Assembly (NCBI GenBank): GCA_012845835.1
Contig: JABAKD010000002.1
Span: forward strand, 5,764,106-5,828,105
Direction of reading: 5' to 3'
Origin: Undaria pinnatifida
Lineage: Eukaryota; Sar; Phaeophyceae; Laminariales; Alariaceae
DNA: 64,000 nt
The notes below the pieces were generated by a model. The model searched no databases. It was given only the letters and a program-made list of their open reading frames with translations, and was not told where the DNA came from. A program made the translations under genes and the position numbers. This document shows, one piece after another, positions 24,201 to 39,200 of this stretch; position 1 is the stretch's first letter; the number at the start of each line of letters is the position of its first letter.

Positions 24201-27200
24201 GTGTTACCATAGAGGTGCGCCACTTTGTTTCTAATACTACCCCTCGATTTGGGAGCTTAAGACCTCTATAAGGCAAAACACTTATTTGGAGAAAAATAAA
24301 CCCGCTAAACCGGTTGAAAAGGTCCCATGGCCTAGAGGTACACGACGAGAATCATTCATGCAAAAACAAAAATATCCCATCATTATTTTTTTTTTTCCCG
24401 ACGATTTTGGGTTAAGGAGCCCCGTCGTTCAGAAACCGTTTCAGACGAAAAAGTGATACTACCTCTATCGAAGCACTACGCGTGTAAGGATCACTCGCGC
24501 GACGAGCGTCTACCTCACATATTTTGCAAGCAGCATGTTTTTGCTTGTGCATTGCTTGTGCATCTTTTTACGGTTTTCCGATGTTGATCGCCATGGATCA
24601 TATTTGTCGCGCTCGTTTTTTTTAGTAAGGTGCAGAGCCGTTCGCGCTATCAATAGCGGCTTAGTTAGACGCATGCTACGTGCAGAGGTAGCACTTTTCG
24701 TCTGAAACGGTGCACCTCTACCGTAGCGCATGTAAATAACAAAACAAACAAACGAATAACAACCACGACAACAACAACAACCACCACCCCGACAACAACA
24801 ACAACAACCACAACAACAACATCAACCACAACAACAACAACCACAACAACAACAACAACCACAACAACAACAACAACAACCCGAACAACAACCACAACAA
24901 CAACCACAACAACAACCCGATCAACAACCACAACAACAACAACAACAACAACAACAACATCAACCACAACAACAACAGCCACAACCACAACAACAACAAC
25001 CACAGCAACAACAACAACAACAACAACAACAACCACAACAACAACAACGACAACCACAACAACCACAACAACAACCACAACCACAACAACAACAACAGAC
25101 GCCCACAAATTGCACAAGTACATAAAACAAAACAAAAAAACGTAAAACAAAAAGGAACATAGGCAGTGCGCACTGTATTCGTGGCGTGTTTTCGACGAGA
25201 CACCAACTTTTGTTGGATACGAAACACAAACACCACGCAGTTTGCTTTTTGTTTTTGTTTCTGTTGATCCCATCTATTTTCTTCGCACTTTCTCTTCATC
25301 TCTCTTCTCTCCCTCCCTAGACGAAGCTCAGATCCAGCGTCAGCCACTAAGCAGACTCTTCTCTCCCTCCCCCACCACCGTACGTGCCTTCATTTTTTAT
25401 CGCGAGAAAACTTCACCCATTTCTTCCCTCGTTGACTCGCATCAAATTGTACGTTGAACACATCGAACGTCACAATCCACCGCCAACCCAACCCGCAAAA
25501 AATCAGCGAAAATAGAGGTTAGAACATACGCTTTTCTTGCCATTTTCTTCTTGATTTCGTACCATTTTTTATTTTTATTTTTTTGTGGGTTGGTTGGTTG
25601 GCCTTGGGCAATCTTACCAGTATTACGTTCGTCGGCTTCAATACCATTTTACCTCTTTTTCCAACCCAAAATACTGTCTCAATCCAACGCCAACCCAACC
25701 CGCAAAATATCAGCGAAAATAGAGGTTAGAACATACGCTTTTCTTGCCATTTTCTTCTTGATTTCGTACCACTTTTTATTTTTATTTTTTTGTGGGTTGG
25801 TTGGTTGGCCTTGGGCAATCTTACCAGTATTACGTTCGTCGGCTTCAATACCATTTTACCTCTTTTTCCAACCCAAAATACTGTCTCAATCCAACGCCAA
25901 CCCAACCCGCAAAATATCAGCGAAAATAGAGGTTAGAACATACGCTTTTCTTGCCATTTTCTTCTTGATTTCGTACCACTTTATTTTATTTTTTTGTGGG
26001 TTGGTTGGTTGGCCTTGGGCAATCTTACCAGTATTACGTTCGTCGGCTTCAATGCCATTTTACCTCTTTTTCCAACCCAAAATACTGTCTTTGGGAGGGG
26101 AGTCGCAAACACCCTATCAGGGGTTTTACCTCTTTGTCCAACCCAACCTACTTTCTTTAAGGGGGGATATCGCAAACACCCTATCAGGAGTCAGTGTGGG
26201 AGGCATAGACGCGCACAACCAACTAACCAAGACATACAACCCAAAAACAGAAGAAAATGACGGAACGAGAGTGACTTACATGGTGGATGATGACATTGAC
26301 TGCCTCAAACAAGATGCAATGGTCCGCGTTGCTCTTGTTTACGCTCGCCGAGATCTGCACACGAAGGGCGGGATCGGGTTGGGTCCGAAAGAGAGAGTAG
26401 TGACTTTACCGGTCGTCGCGCACAAAATCCCCTCAGACACATCATTACACACACCAAACGAAATACCTGATCAGTTACAACGACTTTCGAATTTGCATTG
26501 TGTGTTTTCAAGTACCTTTGTTTTCTTTCATAAAAAAATCCCAAACCTTCACAGTACGACTTTCGAGTTTGTTGTGTGTGTTCGATAGGTTTTTTCCAAC
26601 CAAAAAAGACAAGGCGTCGACCAACTCAACCCTGCTACTAGCCCTATAACCTCGGTCCTATCCCAGGCTACGGTTACGCCTTGAGCCCGGCGTCGCGGCG
26701 TGTTTAGGAGTTTCCTGGCAACAATGTCCGCGAACAAAAAATGAGCATGTTTTGCATGTAGGCTACCAAGCATGTGCTCGGACAAAACCTGAAAATGTTT
26801 CCTACGTACGCTCTCAAGCGTGTCTCGAGGTAAGAAAACGCGGTAAAAATCTACTGCCAAGAAGGAGAGCGAAGCCACACGAGTGGCGGTCAGAGTTTCC
26901 CCCATCTATACACGACATGTCGAAGTCATGCGACAATACAACGAAAACAACGTCAAACTCTTAAAAAAGGGTCGGAACAACGTAAGACAAACGAGAGCAC
27001 TGCTGTGGACATAGGACAAATTTAAGAGATTACCTGGCACTATTTACGTCCCCAAATTCTTCTGTATGTCGACTTGGTTTAAAGTTGCCCCCCATGGCTT
27101 GGGAAAAATAAACAAAAAAATACACCAAAGGCGACGACAAAGTTTGTTTTCTTCTACTGTACCCTCGACAAGTTTGCTTAAAAACAAATCTGCCTAATCT

Positions 27201-30200
27201 ACCATTACATTTGTAAGCATTTCTCCACGTTTCTTTTCACTATTAGAACAAGTTTGCTTAAAAACGAAAAACAAAACACGAATTCTCTGACAAAAAGCCA
27301 TACGATTCCTCACATTTGGAAACTCTGATACGTCATTTGCTCAAAAAAAAAAACTGATCACCTCTTTTTTGAAACACACTTTGAAAAAAAAAAAAAAAAA
27401 CAGGACTCCTGGCACAACCAACTCTCACGTGGAAAACGTCAAAGCAATTCACATTCAAAGCCCGGATTCCTGACAAAACATCACGATTTTTCGCAAAAAT
27501 AAAATAAAAAAAAAGTCGCGTTCTCTTTTTATCGTCACGATTCCTCACATTTCACACGACGCGTATGAAAATACGTGGAAGTGTGGTGAGCTAAAGCTTT
27601 ATTTTTCCCCATCCGCCGGAGGATGAAAAAAAAAAAAAAAAAAAAAAAAAAATCGGGGGGGGGGGGGGGGGGGGGGGGTGAAATCGCGCTCCTTGGACAA
27701 ACAAAACAAGTCTAACCTCGGTCTTGGTGATGATCTTGTCGAGCGCCTCATCCAGCTTCTCCCGCTGACTCTCGTCCGTGGGCGGGGGAAACAGCTGCAG
27801 AAATTTGAGCAGCTTTACATGCATCCAGGGTGTGGGCGTGCCGTAGTACAGGTAGTCCGAAGCGCAAGCCTTGTGGATAACCTAAAAAAAATAAACGAAA
27901 CAAAAATCCGCGGGGGGAATTATAGAGGGGTGAGGAAAGGGGCGGAGAATGGGGTGAGGTGAGGCGGCGTGGAGTGGCGTGGGGTAGGTCAGGGTGGGGT
28001 GGGGTGGGGTGGGGTGGGGTGGGGTGGGGTGGGGTGGGGTGGGGTGGGGTGGGGTGGGGTGGGGTGGGGTGGGGTGGGGTGGGGTGGGGTGGGGTGGGGT
28101 GGGGTGGGATGGGGTGGGATGGGGTGGGGTGGGTTGAGGGAGAGACAAGTGGGAAGGGGTGCGTGGGGGAGGGAGTGGAGGAACAAAAATACACCCGAGA
28201 CGGGACGCCGCCACAAACGGTCGATTCGTGTTGCGGGATATACGGTACCTACGCTGCTGCCAAATAGCTAGCTCACCAGCCTTGTGAGCAGGTGGATGAC
28301 GTGCGGGACTAGCCCCTCGTAGTTGTCGGGACTGCGAAGGGCGAGGCCGATCAAGAGAGACATCACAGAGGTCACGACTCCGAGGTTCTTGTTCTCAAGC
28401 AGACGCGCCTGGCGCCATGGACATGGGAGGGGGGGTGGGGGAGGGGGGGGTCGGTGATGGCACGTCGGAAATACACACGTTGGAAACTGCTGAGAAGCCT
28501 ACGAACCGCACAGAAACAATAGCAACAGCACCAGCAACAACACGAGCACCAACACCAACACAACCATCACAAAAAAAAAACGAGCACCTCCAACAACATA
28601 ACCATACCAACACTAACGCCGCCAGCACCACGACTGCCGACACCGCCTACCAAATCACCACAACCACCACCACAACCACCAACATCACCCTATCGAAACC
28701 AAAACCACCCCCACCAAACCCAACACTACCATCACCAACACGCCCACAACGGCAACTTCCAATACCAACACCAACACCAACACACGCACCACCACCGCCA
28801 CCCTAAACACCACCAGGAAAACCAACATCAACCACGACGACTACGACGACCACCACCAACAGCACCAACACTAACACCACTCAAACATGCAACACGAACA
28901 CCACCACAACAACCACCACAACAACCAACACAAACACCACCACATAACCCGACACGACCACCACCAAAACCAACACAATGAACGCCACCACCGTCACCAA
29001 CAAATCCACTACGGCCACCCTCACGACACCACCCCAACCACCATCACCGCCAACATCACAAACATCAACAACACCAGCACCCTCCCCCCCTCCTCATCCC
29101 CCCCGCTCCCCTCACCCTCCGTATCCACCATCCCCCGTCCAAACCCACCACCTCCATCGACCACGCATCTCACCATCTTCTCCGCCCATTCACTGTGCAC
29201 GAGATTTCCAGGGTGCTCCCTGAAGAACCTAAGGAAACACAAAGCCGCTTTCTTTCTCACAGCCGGGTCCGTTCCCTTCGTCACTAACAGCCGCTCCACC
29301 TCCTACATTATGCAGGCGGTAGGCCGAACGGGAAGGGGGGGGGGGGGGGGGGGTATTCACCATCATGCATGGCCGTAGTCGTATGACCATAGATCCTGGC
29401 ACCCCTACAATGCCGGGACGGAGCACGTCGGGTTTTCACCGACCAGGCAGGCATTGCTTGCACCGTGCGCGGAGCGCCTTATGGTGTTCGGCGAGTCGCA
29501 CGAAGGCTGAGCTGCGTCCAGGTAAGGACCACATGTGAGGCGGACCTCGGCGCTTTGTACTCGTGTTCTCTTGCGTATGGGTGGCTGCTTCGAACTACTT
29601 CATTGTCCCGGTGTGGCCGGTTCAAGAACGGGAACAGAGCCTAACCATGGGGAGAGTGAGGTGGGATCAGAGATCTTCATCAAGACGCGTGCTACGATGG
29701 AGGGAAAAAAAAATACCAATAAAAACCGACGTTTACAGCATCGACCCCCCGAGGCAACGCGGGCTGCTTGGATGATCGGTGATACGTCCGAGCTGCAACA
29801 ATACAACAAGACGCACGAGACAAAGACCCCGTTCGTACCGCTTGCTGCGCACTGACGGGAGACGGTGGACGGACACCATCGCACTTGTAATGATTCTTTG
29901 GTTGCTATAACCGCGCTCCTAAAGGGTTCATTACGACGCGCGCTACGATGGAGGTAGCACTTAATGGCCAAAGCACTCTGCGAGCGACGGGGCTCCTTGG
30001 CCCAAAGTCGTCGGAAATTGGCCATTGTTCAGTGTGCAACGCTAGTTTTTGCGATGCCTAGCCCATGGATCTGTTCATCGGGTTAGCGCTAGGGTTACTT
30101 ACTTGTAAAAAATGTATATATATACTCCTGGAGATCCGCGTAAAAAAAGCGTAAGCTCCATACACTTTCGTTTGTGTACCAGTTTTTGTCCATCTGCAAA

Positions 30201-33200
30201 ACGCAGACTTGGTGTTAACCTCGCGCCTTCGATTAAGCCAACACCGTGGACTTGGTTACTCAAAATAAGCTTTTGGCTGAGGCAGGGTAAGCTATGAGGG
30301 TGCGGTAGGGGCGGTGCCCCCACACGGTACGGGGGGTACCCTCATACCTTACCCTGCCTCAAGCCACTCCCACGAGTGGCCCTTACCCTGCCTCAAGCCA
30401 CTCCCACGAGCGGCGCTGCGCCCCACTGACAACAATACTTTTGGACAAAACTTTTCGCCTAGCATAGATTACCATCCAATTGCTGATCCATCAATATCGA
30501 AAAATATAAGAGCACAAACGCTTAAGACCGGACAGGAAGAGGGGGGTCACTCGCGCGAGCCCAAAAAAAAGTGACCCTGTCTACTGCAGCCTTGGAGCCG
30601 GAAAAAAAAGGTGCATATCTACCGTAGCGTGCCTGTTAACCCCCTTAAGAGCCCCCATATCCCCCCTATACTAACTTCAAGTAAAAATGTCTCCAAAAAA
30701 GGGTTTCCAGTTGTAAAGGCGTTAACCCCCCTTGGAACTTCAAACAAAAAAAAAAAGATGGAAAAAAAAACTGCCGATTACAGCATCGGCCGCACGAAGC
30801 AACCCGACCTGCTGCTGCTGGTGTAGCAGCCGATGTGTTCGAACCGCACCATAAGAAAGAAACCGTGAGGTACGCGTGAGGCATGACGATGTGATACTCG
30901 GATTGCCTTTTTTTTTTTGCTTTTTTTTTTAATCCTCCGGCGGATGGGGAAAAATAAAGCTTAAGCTCACCACACTTCCACGTATTTCCATACGCGTCGT
31001 GTGCCGATTCAACTCAGTTGCTTTCGCAGCCCAACGCTAGCTGGCGCACCCTTCGGATCCCACTGTAGGGACAGCGTGAGCTGTCTTTATCAGTGGTCCT
31101 CGTTACAACGATTGCCTTGAGATCCTTCTTGATGGTTGATTACATTGCGCTCGTCGCTTTTGGGTCTGTATGAATCGGTCCCCAAACGGTTTAACCCCGT
31201 TTACCACTGCGCACACGTTTCGGGGAAAATATTTGCAATTAGTGTGGAACACCTGTAGGCAGTAGCAAAAGGTCAACAACATACAATCGTTCTCATAGTC
31301 ACTAAACAGACGCCCCACTTCCCACAATACGGAGGCGGTGGCCACGAGGGGATAGGGGGGGGGGGGGGACAAACCACAAACCGAAGCTAACCGAGTCGAA
31401 CCGAACCGAAATGAGAAGCGGAGGAAGGCAAGAAACTTGCCGCTATTTCCGTGTTGTCCCCATCCACGGTAGATATCCATAAAACCAATTTCAGCCCTTC
31501 CCCGCCCCCATTCCTCCTGGCTCCCAATTTTCCGCCGCCCGGGCATCTCTCGGGGTGCGATGGTCTAGGGTATGACAGACTACGGTTATGCACGACCATG
31601 ATTACACCGACACTCCCTGGTCCTCGCAATCGCGTTTCGCCTGCGTGGTGTTTGCTCACTGCAACCATGATGGTGAGTGACATGATGCTGAGATATGGCT
31701 AAATTTTTCAAAACAAAAGGGGAGGGGGGTGCACACTTACCGGCAGTAACGCCTCGCACAGATCGCTCCCTCCAAGGTTCGCGACCGTTGCCAAGGCAAG
31801 CGTCTGCACATTCACAGCCAATCAGCCGTCGTGGGGAGGCACCGACAGCCAATCAGCGACAGACCAGAGACATCGCCAGCCAATCAGCGAGAGACCAGAG
31901 GTGCCATCAGCCAATCAAAGGTGGGGGAGAGGTGAACGTTAGGGTCAGAGCGACTGTTGAGGTCGTTGCGGATAGTGTTCAACCCAACAGACATGCCAAC
32001 CCAACAGACATGCCAACCCAATACGCTAAATCGAACAGACGGGCAATACCGACGGACAGACACACCGGCAACAACAGACCGACTGATAAGAACGACCGCT
32101 CGACCAACCTGCGTCAGGCTGGAGTGGCGGTGGAGATTGTCGTGGATGGTATCCATGGTATAAATAACAACCAAGCCAACAAACAAAAAAAAACAATAAT
32201 GGGGTGTTTGCGATTAGGACTTTTCTGTTTTGTCGGGAGAGGGGGACAATCCCCCCCGTAAAACATCAAGACCTGATTGGGTGTTGCTCAATTTATTGCA
32301 AAATTTGCTGTCCAGTTGGGCTAGAGCTGCCCCGACGGGTGAAATTCGTTGGCTGTGAGCAGCTGGGCTAGAGCTATCCTGACCAACCAAACCCAAGAAA
32401 TATGTTGAGGACTGCGGGTTTAGAAAAGAAGGCCATTTTGGACGTTTTAGCTAGTTTTTCGTGGGTTGGGTTTGCCTTGGGTTAAAACATTCGTCAGTTT
32501 CAATACAATTATCATATGTTTTCCAACCGAACCAAACTTGATATCCCACAAAAACCCAGACGGAAAAGATGCAAACACCGAAAAGCCGACAGTCAATCCG
32601 TCCCCGGTTGGCACCTCCCTGGCATCTCCGGGGGTACCCACTTCGACACCCCCTTGGTGCGTTTCTTGCGGAACGGTCCAGCTTTTCTTTGGTTTCTTGC
32701 TCGGCCTTTGTTGTTTTCAGGGCTTTTCACGGGTCGGGTCAAAGTCCGACCGACGGCACAACCATAAGCAAACACAAACCGTCGGTCATCTGTCGATCCG
32801 TCCGGTCGACGGCACAACCAACCCGACCCGGGCGGGCGCGGCTGCTGAGGCTGTTGCGGGTGGAGTGTAACTACCAAGAACCGACAGAAAATAATGCAAA
32901 ACATAAGAACAGACCAACCAGCAGAACAACCCAACCCAGTCATCAAAACAGCCATCCGACCAACCTGAGCCGGGCTGGAGTGGCTGTTGAGGTCGTTGCG
33001 GATGGAGTTGATGACCAAGGTCATCATCTTGTCTCCCGACCGCAGCAGCAGGCTCACTGCGATGTACCCCACGTTCTTCTCGGAGTACCTACAAAAAAAA
33101 AACATGCCACGAAAGTCATTACAAAACAATACCAGGTACACTATTAACTAGTACAGGGCACCTAAACAACACGCAGAAACATTTAGTACGCAGCTTGCAA

Positions 33201-36200
33201 AGATGAGTACCGACCCTGAAGTCGTCGAACTCACAGCTGACGTCGATACAATATTTTTTATTACATAATGCTGACCCAAGCTGGGTTTCCTAGTTAGGAG
33301 AGGGTGCGCCCTACACTAACTTCAGTATAACGGCTCCGGGGTTTCTTGGCCGTTTTAGCATGTTTAGCACCAAACTCCCGACATGGGGACAAGAAACTTG
33401 AAGTTAGTACGAGTTGAAAATGGGTTAACGTCTTTACAACTGGAAACCCTTTTTGGGGAAAAATCACTTGGAATTAGTATAGGGAAAGGTTTGGGGGATC
33501 CAAAGGGGCTAAGCTCCCGCAAAACATTAGCCTGCCTTTCTTATTCCCGTGCTTCTTATTCGGTATTCTGTACTAAATACGTCAGCTCTAGGTTTGGCCG
33601 ATTTGGAAGATAACACGCGCGGGCAAATAATTGATTTCCACTTGGTGGTCCTGATCTTCCACGGAAGATCTGTATGGCCTATAGATAATGTTGCCGGGCG
33701 GGAGTCGTACGATCTGCATGATCTAGCACATGTTCCCGGGGTTGGATCTGTTTTCCACATATACAGATCCTGCAGGAAATATCATGACGGCAGCCATAGG
33801 ACCTGTTGTAGATTATCTAGATCGTGATCTATCCGACTTCTTGAAAATAAATACAAATGAAACACTGCCGCACCGGCCACACGAAGCAGCCCGGGCAGTT
33901 GTGGTATGTGTCATCGTGAGACACGCCCGAAGCGCAGGGTAAGGAGAATCACGAACAAACATCAGCCGTGTGCAGCCTTGATTCGTCCGAGACCCACCGT
34001 CGAAATAATCAAAATTGTACCGGCGCAGGCAAACATTCTGCGATACCCAGATCGAAGACAGAGCAATTTCAGCTCTCGATTCCTGGGTTGCTCATATCTC
34101 AACTTCTTGGCCAAACTTTACAGGGCTCGACCGAAGGAGGCCGGCATATCGACAGTGCGACTTCACTGGAGACGCGAGGTCAAGATCAAATCAAATCTGA
34201 ATTTAGCGAGTGCACACTCACCGTTACACGAACGAAAGCGTATTGAGTTGAAGCTGTTTTACGCGGGCCTCTCTCTTGAGAGGATCTACAAGAAAAAAAA
34301 AAAAAAAAACAGCGGTCCGTGACGCGTACTGCTGTAGTCAAGTAACTCAGTTTTTTTATTTTTGCGGATCGTCCGTCATAGAAACGGCATCACAGCGTGT
34401 CTATGGGTAGGGTAACACCCACGTCGAGGTGAGGAGACGTACACTTAATAACACAGCACATTTACGACACGTACGCAGCATGACGACGGCACTCATGCTG
34501 CTTCCCGCCCACACCAGACGCGGCCAAACACACCGCAGACCTCGCTTTTCTTAGGCCGCTGTACATGCCCTGTCGGCAACGATTACGACAAAGTCGTTCT
34601 ACGGTAGCCCCCCCGACTTTTCTTCAACGAAAACGCCGGTGTTGTAACCAACTCCCGGCCGTACCCTCTGAAATACGGCGCCCCTTGCCACCCTCCCCGA
34701 CGTCATCATTCGATGATCCTTTGCTAGAAAAGAACATGAATGGAAGACGTTTGTTTTCATAGCGCCCTTCCTCGTGTCGAGCAGCCATGAAACATTGGTC
34801 GAAGAAAATGGCTGGTTTGGGGGGGTGATCGTAGAATCAGTCGACATGTGTGTGTTATTTTTTATCAATTGTAGCACCATCCAAGCTATGGTGCATTGCA
34901 ACACCATCCACGTCATGGTGGCACGCTGTCAACACTCCGTACGTACGTACTATTCATACAGCAGCAGCAGAGTAACAAACTTGCAGCGAGAAACAAGCAA
35001 AAAAAAAAAAGGTCAAGAAAAAATTACTCACTTCGTGGACCCGATGAGACAGATCATCTCCATGTGCCCGAAGTCGATCTCGTACCCCAGCATGAACATG
35101 TACACCAGCTTCCACACATACCTGTCGTAGCGTGCAAATGCGGTGTGCGTGTGTGCGCTTTCGCATTAGACCATTCTTTCTACCCGTCGGCATCCAGCAC
35201 ATGCAGTGTCCGCGCTGCTTCTTCATGTGTCCGCGCTGCTTCATGTGTCCGCGCTGCTTCTTCATCCTATGATGGAAAAAAAAAAGCTCAGTGGTCACAA
35301 ATTCCCTTCCTTCCCCCTCCCTGGCCCGTCGCCTACCCCCCCCCCCCCCCCCCCGAGCATACCCACCGCCATGATATCATCATCACCCCGTCCCCTCCCA
35401 AATGTCGGAGGTGCCTCCATTAGGAGAGCAAGAACGGTCCGATGCGGCTATTCGAAACAAACAAAAATGAGGGTACTATAGATCCCCCCACAACTCGTAA
35501 TGAGGCTAAGACGCGAAATGTCAAAAGAGATACAACCCTGTGACGGAGCCATCAACCGTGGGAGCTCGAGGTCAGGCATGCACCAACGGTCTGCCAGCAG
35601 CAAACGCCCTACAAAATTCCCCCCACGATACGAGCATTACCCCCGCCCCAAAAAAAGTTGGAGGTGTCTCGGTTATGAGTAGGAACGGTGTTCCAGCTCG
35701 ACAAGGATGCGTGGTCAATGGTTTTAAGCCTGCGGCAAGCAAAATTTACGAGTACGCCCCCCTCAACCCCCCTCCCCGGCCTCATCTCACTTTTTCCTGT
35801 TGTAGCTGCTGAGTCCCGACGGAGAGGTGAACTTATTCCGAATGTTTGCCAACTCCTTGTCCACTCGTTGCTGAAATAATGTGGGAAGCCGGATGGGAGG
35901 AGAGGGGGCAAGGCGGTGTCGGGGGAGGGGTAAGACGGGTTTGGGGGGGGGGAGGGGGGGGAGCGGGCGGAGTACCCCGCAGACAAGAGCGAATCATTAG
36001 AGAGTGAGCTGGGGGAGGGGGTGGGGAGGGCGAGGGAGATGCGCACACGGACTCACAAGCGTGCACACGCGGGGACGTACAAGGCATGAGAGAGATTAGA
36101 GAACGCATATGTTAATGCCAATTTACAGCTGCAAACATGACCCAACTCAGATTCCAAGAATAGTAGCCTATCCCCAAAAATGCGCCGGCAGTTGCACGGG

Positions 36201-39200
36201 TAACGAAGGGCTTTGCACACACAATTTTGTCGGACACGGGGGGGGGGGGGGGGTTGGGGCCAGCATCCACCAACTGCTGCGGGTTCCAGGGTTACAAGAA
36301 GCGTTTCCACATGAAAGCTTTTCGGCGGGGGGTAAAGGGGGGGGTAGCATCCGACTAACCGCTGTCGGTGTCAACCTCGGGCTTCGGCAGCTGCAGCTGC
36401 AGCAGTAGCGTCGGCCCACAGTTCAACAACAGCAGCATTAACTCCGCTGCCGCGGAACCGCCGCAACAGCAAAGCACTACTATCCTACTGTTGACGAGAC
36501 CGCGCAGCTGTTCAAGCGCCACCTGCCGAGGCAGAGGCGAACCAACCGTTGTTTTTTATTTCTGGGGCTCCTCGCTCGAGGACCGCCTTATACCTCACCC
36601 CCCCCCAAATGGTGTTGAGCAAGCTGAAAGTGCAACCAGACGAACGAAAACGACCCACCATACATATGATAGAGCAGTATAGTGGAAACTACAGTAATAA
36701 ATTTATAACATAAATATGATGTTCGATCTAGCTCAAAATTCCCCACCTAAAGTAAAAATACCAACACCAACCATAATACAGTAGGTGGCCCTATATAGTG
36801 CGGGTGTCCGATATTGTGCGGGTGAAATCGCTTGGCACAATTTAGACCCCTCTATAGTGGCCGGTTTTTATATAGTGCGGGTGCCCCGTATAGTGCGGGT
36901 AAATTTTTCGTGACACATACCCGCACAATATAGGGCCACCTACTGTAGTGGAGAAAAACAAAACATATATATATATATATATATTAAACAAAAGAATAGG
37001 ACCCCTCCCATTAAGAAATACTCACCCACATAGTATATTACAAGCACCAACAACGCAGCTTGCAAATACGAGTATTGACCTGAACTCCGTCCAACTCACG
37101 GCTGACGCCGTTAGACTATTTTCACAAGAAAGAAACTCACCCACATAGTACATTACAAGTACCAACAACGCAGCTTGCAAAGATTAGTATTGACCCTAAA
37201 TTCGTCGAACTCACAGCTGAGGCGTTCTTGAAAGTATTTTTACAAAACGCATGTCCTAGGTACACAAAAAATAGCAAAACAAGGATTTGACATATCCGAC
37301 GGTTTTGGGTTATATAGCGCCGTCACAACCGGAAACCGTTTTCGGGAAAAAGTACTTGGCCTTAGCATAGGGAGGGGTTTGGGGGCTCTCAAGGGGCAAA
37401 GAAGCCCCATCGTTCAGATGCCATTCTCGCCAAAACTGTGCTAGAGCTACCTCTATCGTCGGACGCGGCCAACAAAAATACTCAACGTGAATCTCTCCCC
37501 TCCTCTCTCCATTTTGAAGGTGGCGACATGGGGCTTTAAAGTTTTAATATACGTGTTTTAAATGCGCCAGCCGTGAGTTCGACATTTTTTAGGGTCGATA
37601 CTCATCTTTGCAAGTTGCGTTCACGGTACACCGTGTTTGTCATCACAAATAAAACCTCGCGTTTGACACGTGGCACATGATCACACGTCATGATACGATA
37701 AAGGTGACTGCGCTGCCGGAGTAGTAACGGGGACCGCCGGCAGGGACAGCTCGCACTATCGCTGGATTGCGAATGCAATTTTGGTGAAGTCGACACACTA
37801 CGTGTATGAAAATACGTACAAGTGTGGCGAGCGTAAGCTTCATTTTCCCCATCCGCCTGAAGATAAAGGAAAAAAAAAGGCGGGGTTCACCTTTTCGATT
37901 CCAAAAACTCGTTTTCAGTTGAGGGGGGGCTCAACAATACATACACTCCACCCCACCCACAAAAGCTGATTTTGAGAAAAATAATGAACGCGCAATTCCG
38001 ATCAACAAAAATCCCATGGTCTAGATTAGGTGTACAACAAAAAAATGCCAGGTTTTGCAAAGTAAGAATGACATGCCGACGATTTTGGGTTCACGCCTTT
38101 GAAACTGGAAACCCATTTTTTGGGGGGAAATTACACTTGAGTCTACGACAGAGGTGTAGACAGTAGCACTTTTTGACTTTTTTTTTTTTCTGAATGAAGG
38201 GGCTCCTTGACCCTAAATTCTTCGGCAATAGGCAAGAAATTCTTACGCACGATTCTTGTTGTGCAACCTACCTACAAGAAGGTCATGGGATTTTTTATCC
38301 GGCAGCAGCTTTGTTTTTATCCAAATCAGTTCTTGGGAGAGGTCTTAACGCCTTTAGAACTGAAAACCCTTCTTGGGGACAAAATTACCTAAAGTTAGTA
38401 TAGGGAGGGGTTTGGGGGCTCTAAAGGGGTTGAGCTTCCAAATTGAGGAACCCAAGAAGAAAAAACGGTGCACCTCTATCTTAGCACGGACAATTGCGCG
38501 TAATTAGTACCGGGAGGGGTTTTGGGGCTGTAACCGGGCTTTTAAGGGGTACCCCTGTCCAGACAATATTTTGTTAGTACCACTATTAAGACGTTTATTA
38601 TGGCGAATATTTTCATCGATTATTTCTCTCTTTAACCGGGATCTCCGACGCCAAAAATAAAAACCATCCACTATGGGACCAGAAATCATCGTTATTTCTG
38701 GGTTCAGAAATAATCGAGGCCAGAAATCAGCGGATCTGGTGATTTCTGAGCCCAGAAATAACAGTTCTTCCAACCTCTCAGAACTGGGATTATTTGACTT
38801 TTGGATACTACCTCGTACCAAGTATCACATGTCACCACTGCTTATACTGTACCTGGTATGATACTTGTCTGCTGTACACGTCACGCATCACCCACAACAA
38901 AGAATTACAAACACACCTACGACAGCATACTGCGCTTGTTGTGTGCGAGACAGAGCTTCGTCCTCACCCAAACGCGACAGCAGCAGCACCACTACCATCG
39001 AAACCACCACAGGCACACCACACGAGCACCACAACACCAGCACAGCAGAAAAGACAGCAGCAGAGGCGGTGGTGACCTAACGTCGCCGACTGCTGTACAC
39101 GTCACCCATCACCCACAACAAAATAATTACAAACACACCTACGACAGCATACCGCGCTTGTTGTGTGCGAGACAGAGCTTCATCCTCACACAAACGCGAC

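Noticed and set aside
25551-26588. 345-codon plus-strand frame with tandem hydrophobic repeats
   Set aside because: It is three copies of a 207-bp repeat (a multiple of three) inside AP-2 alpha intron 9, antisense to the gene, and it overlaps exon 9 on the other strand.
31560-31745. Other frames over AP-2 alpha exon 5 as separate genes
   Set aside because: Shadow frames of a verified exon.
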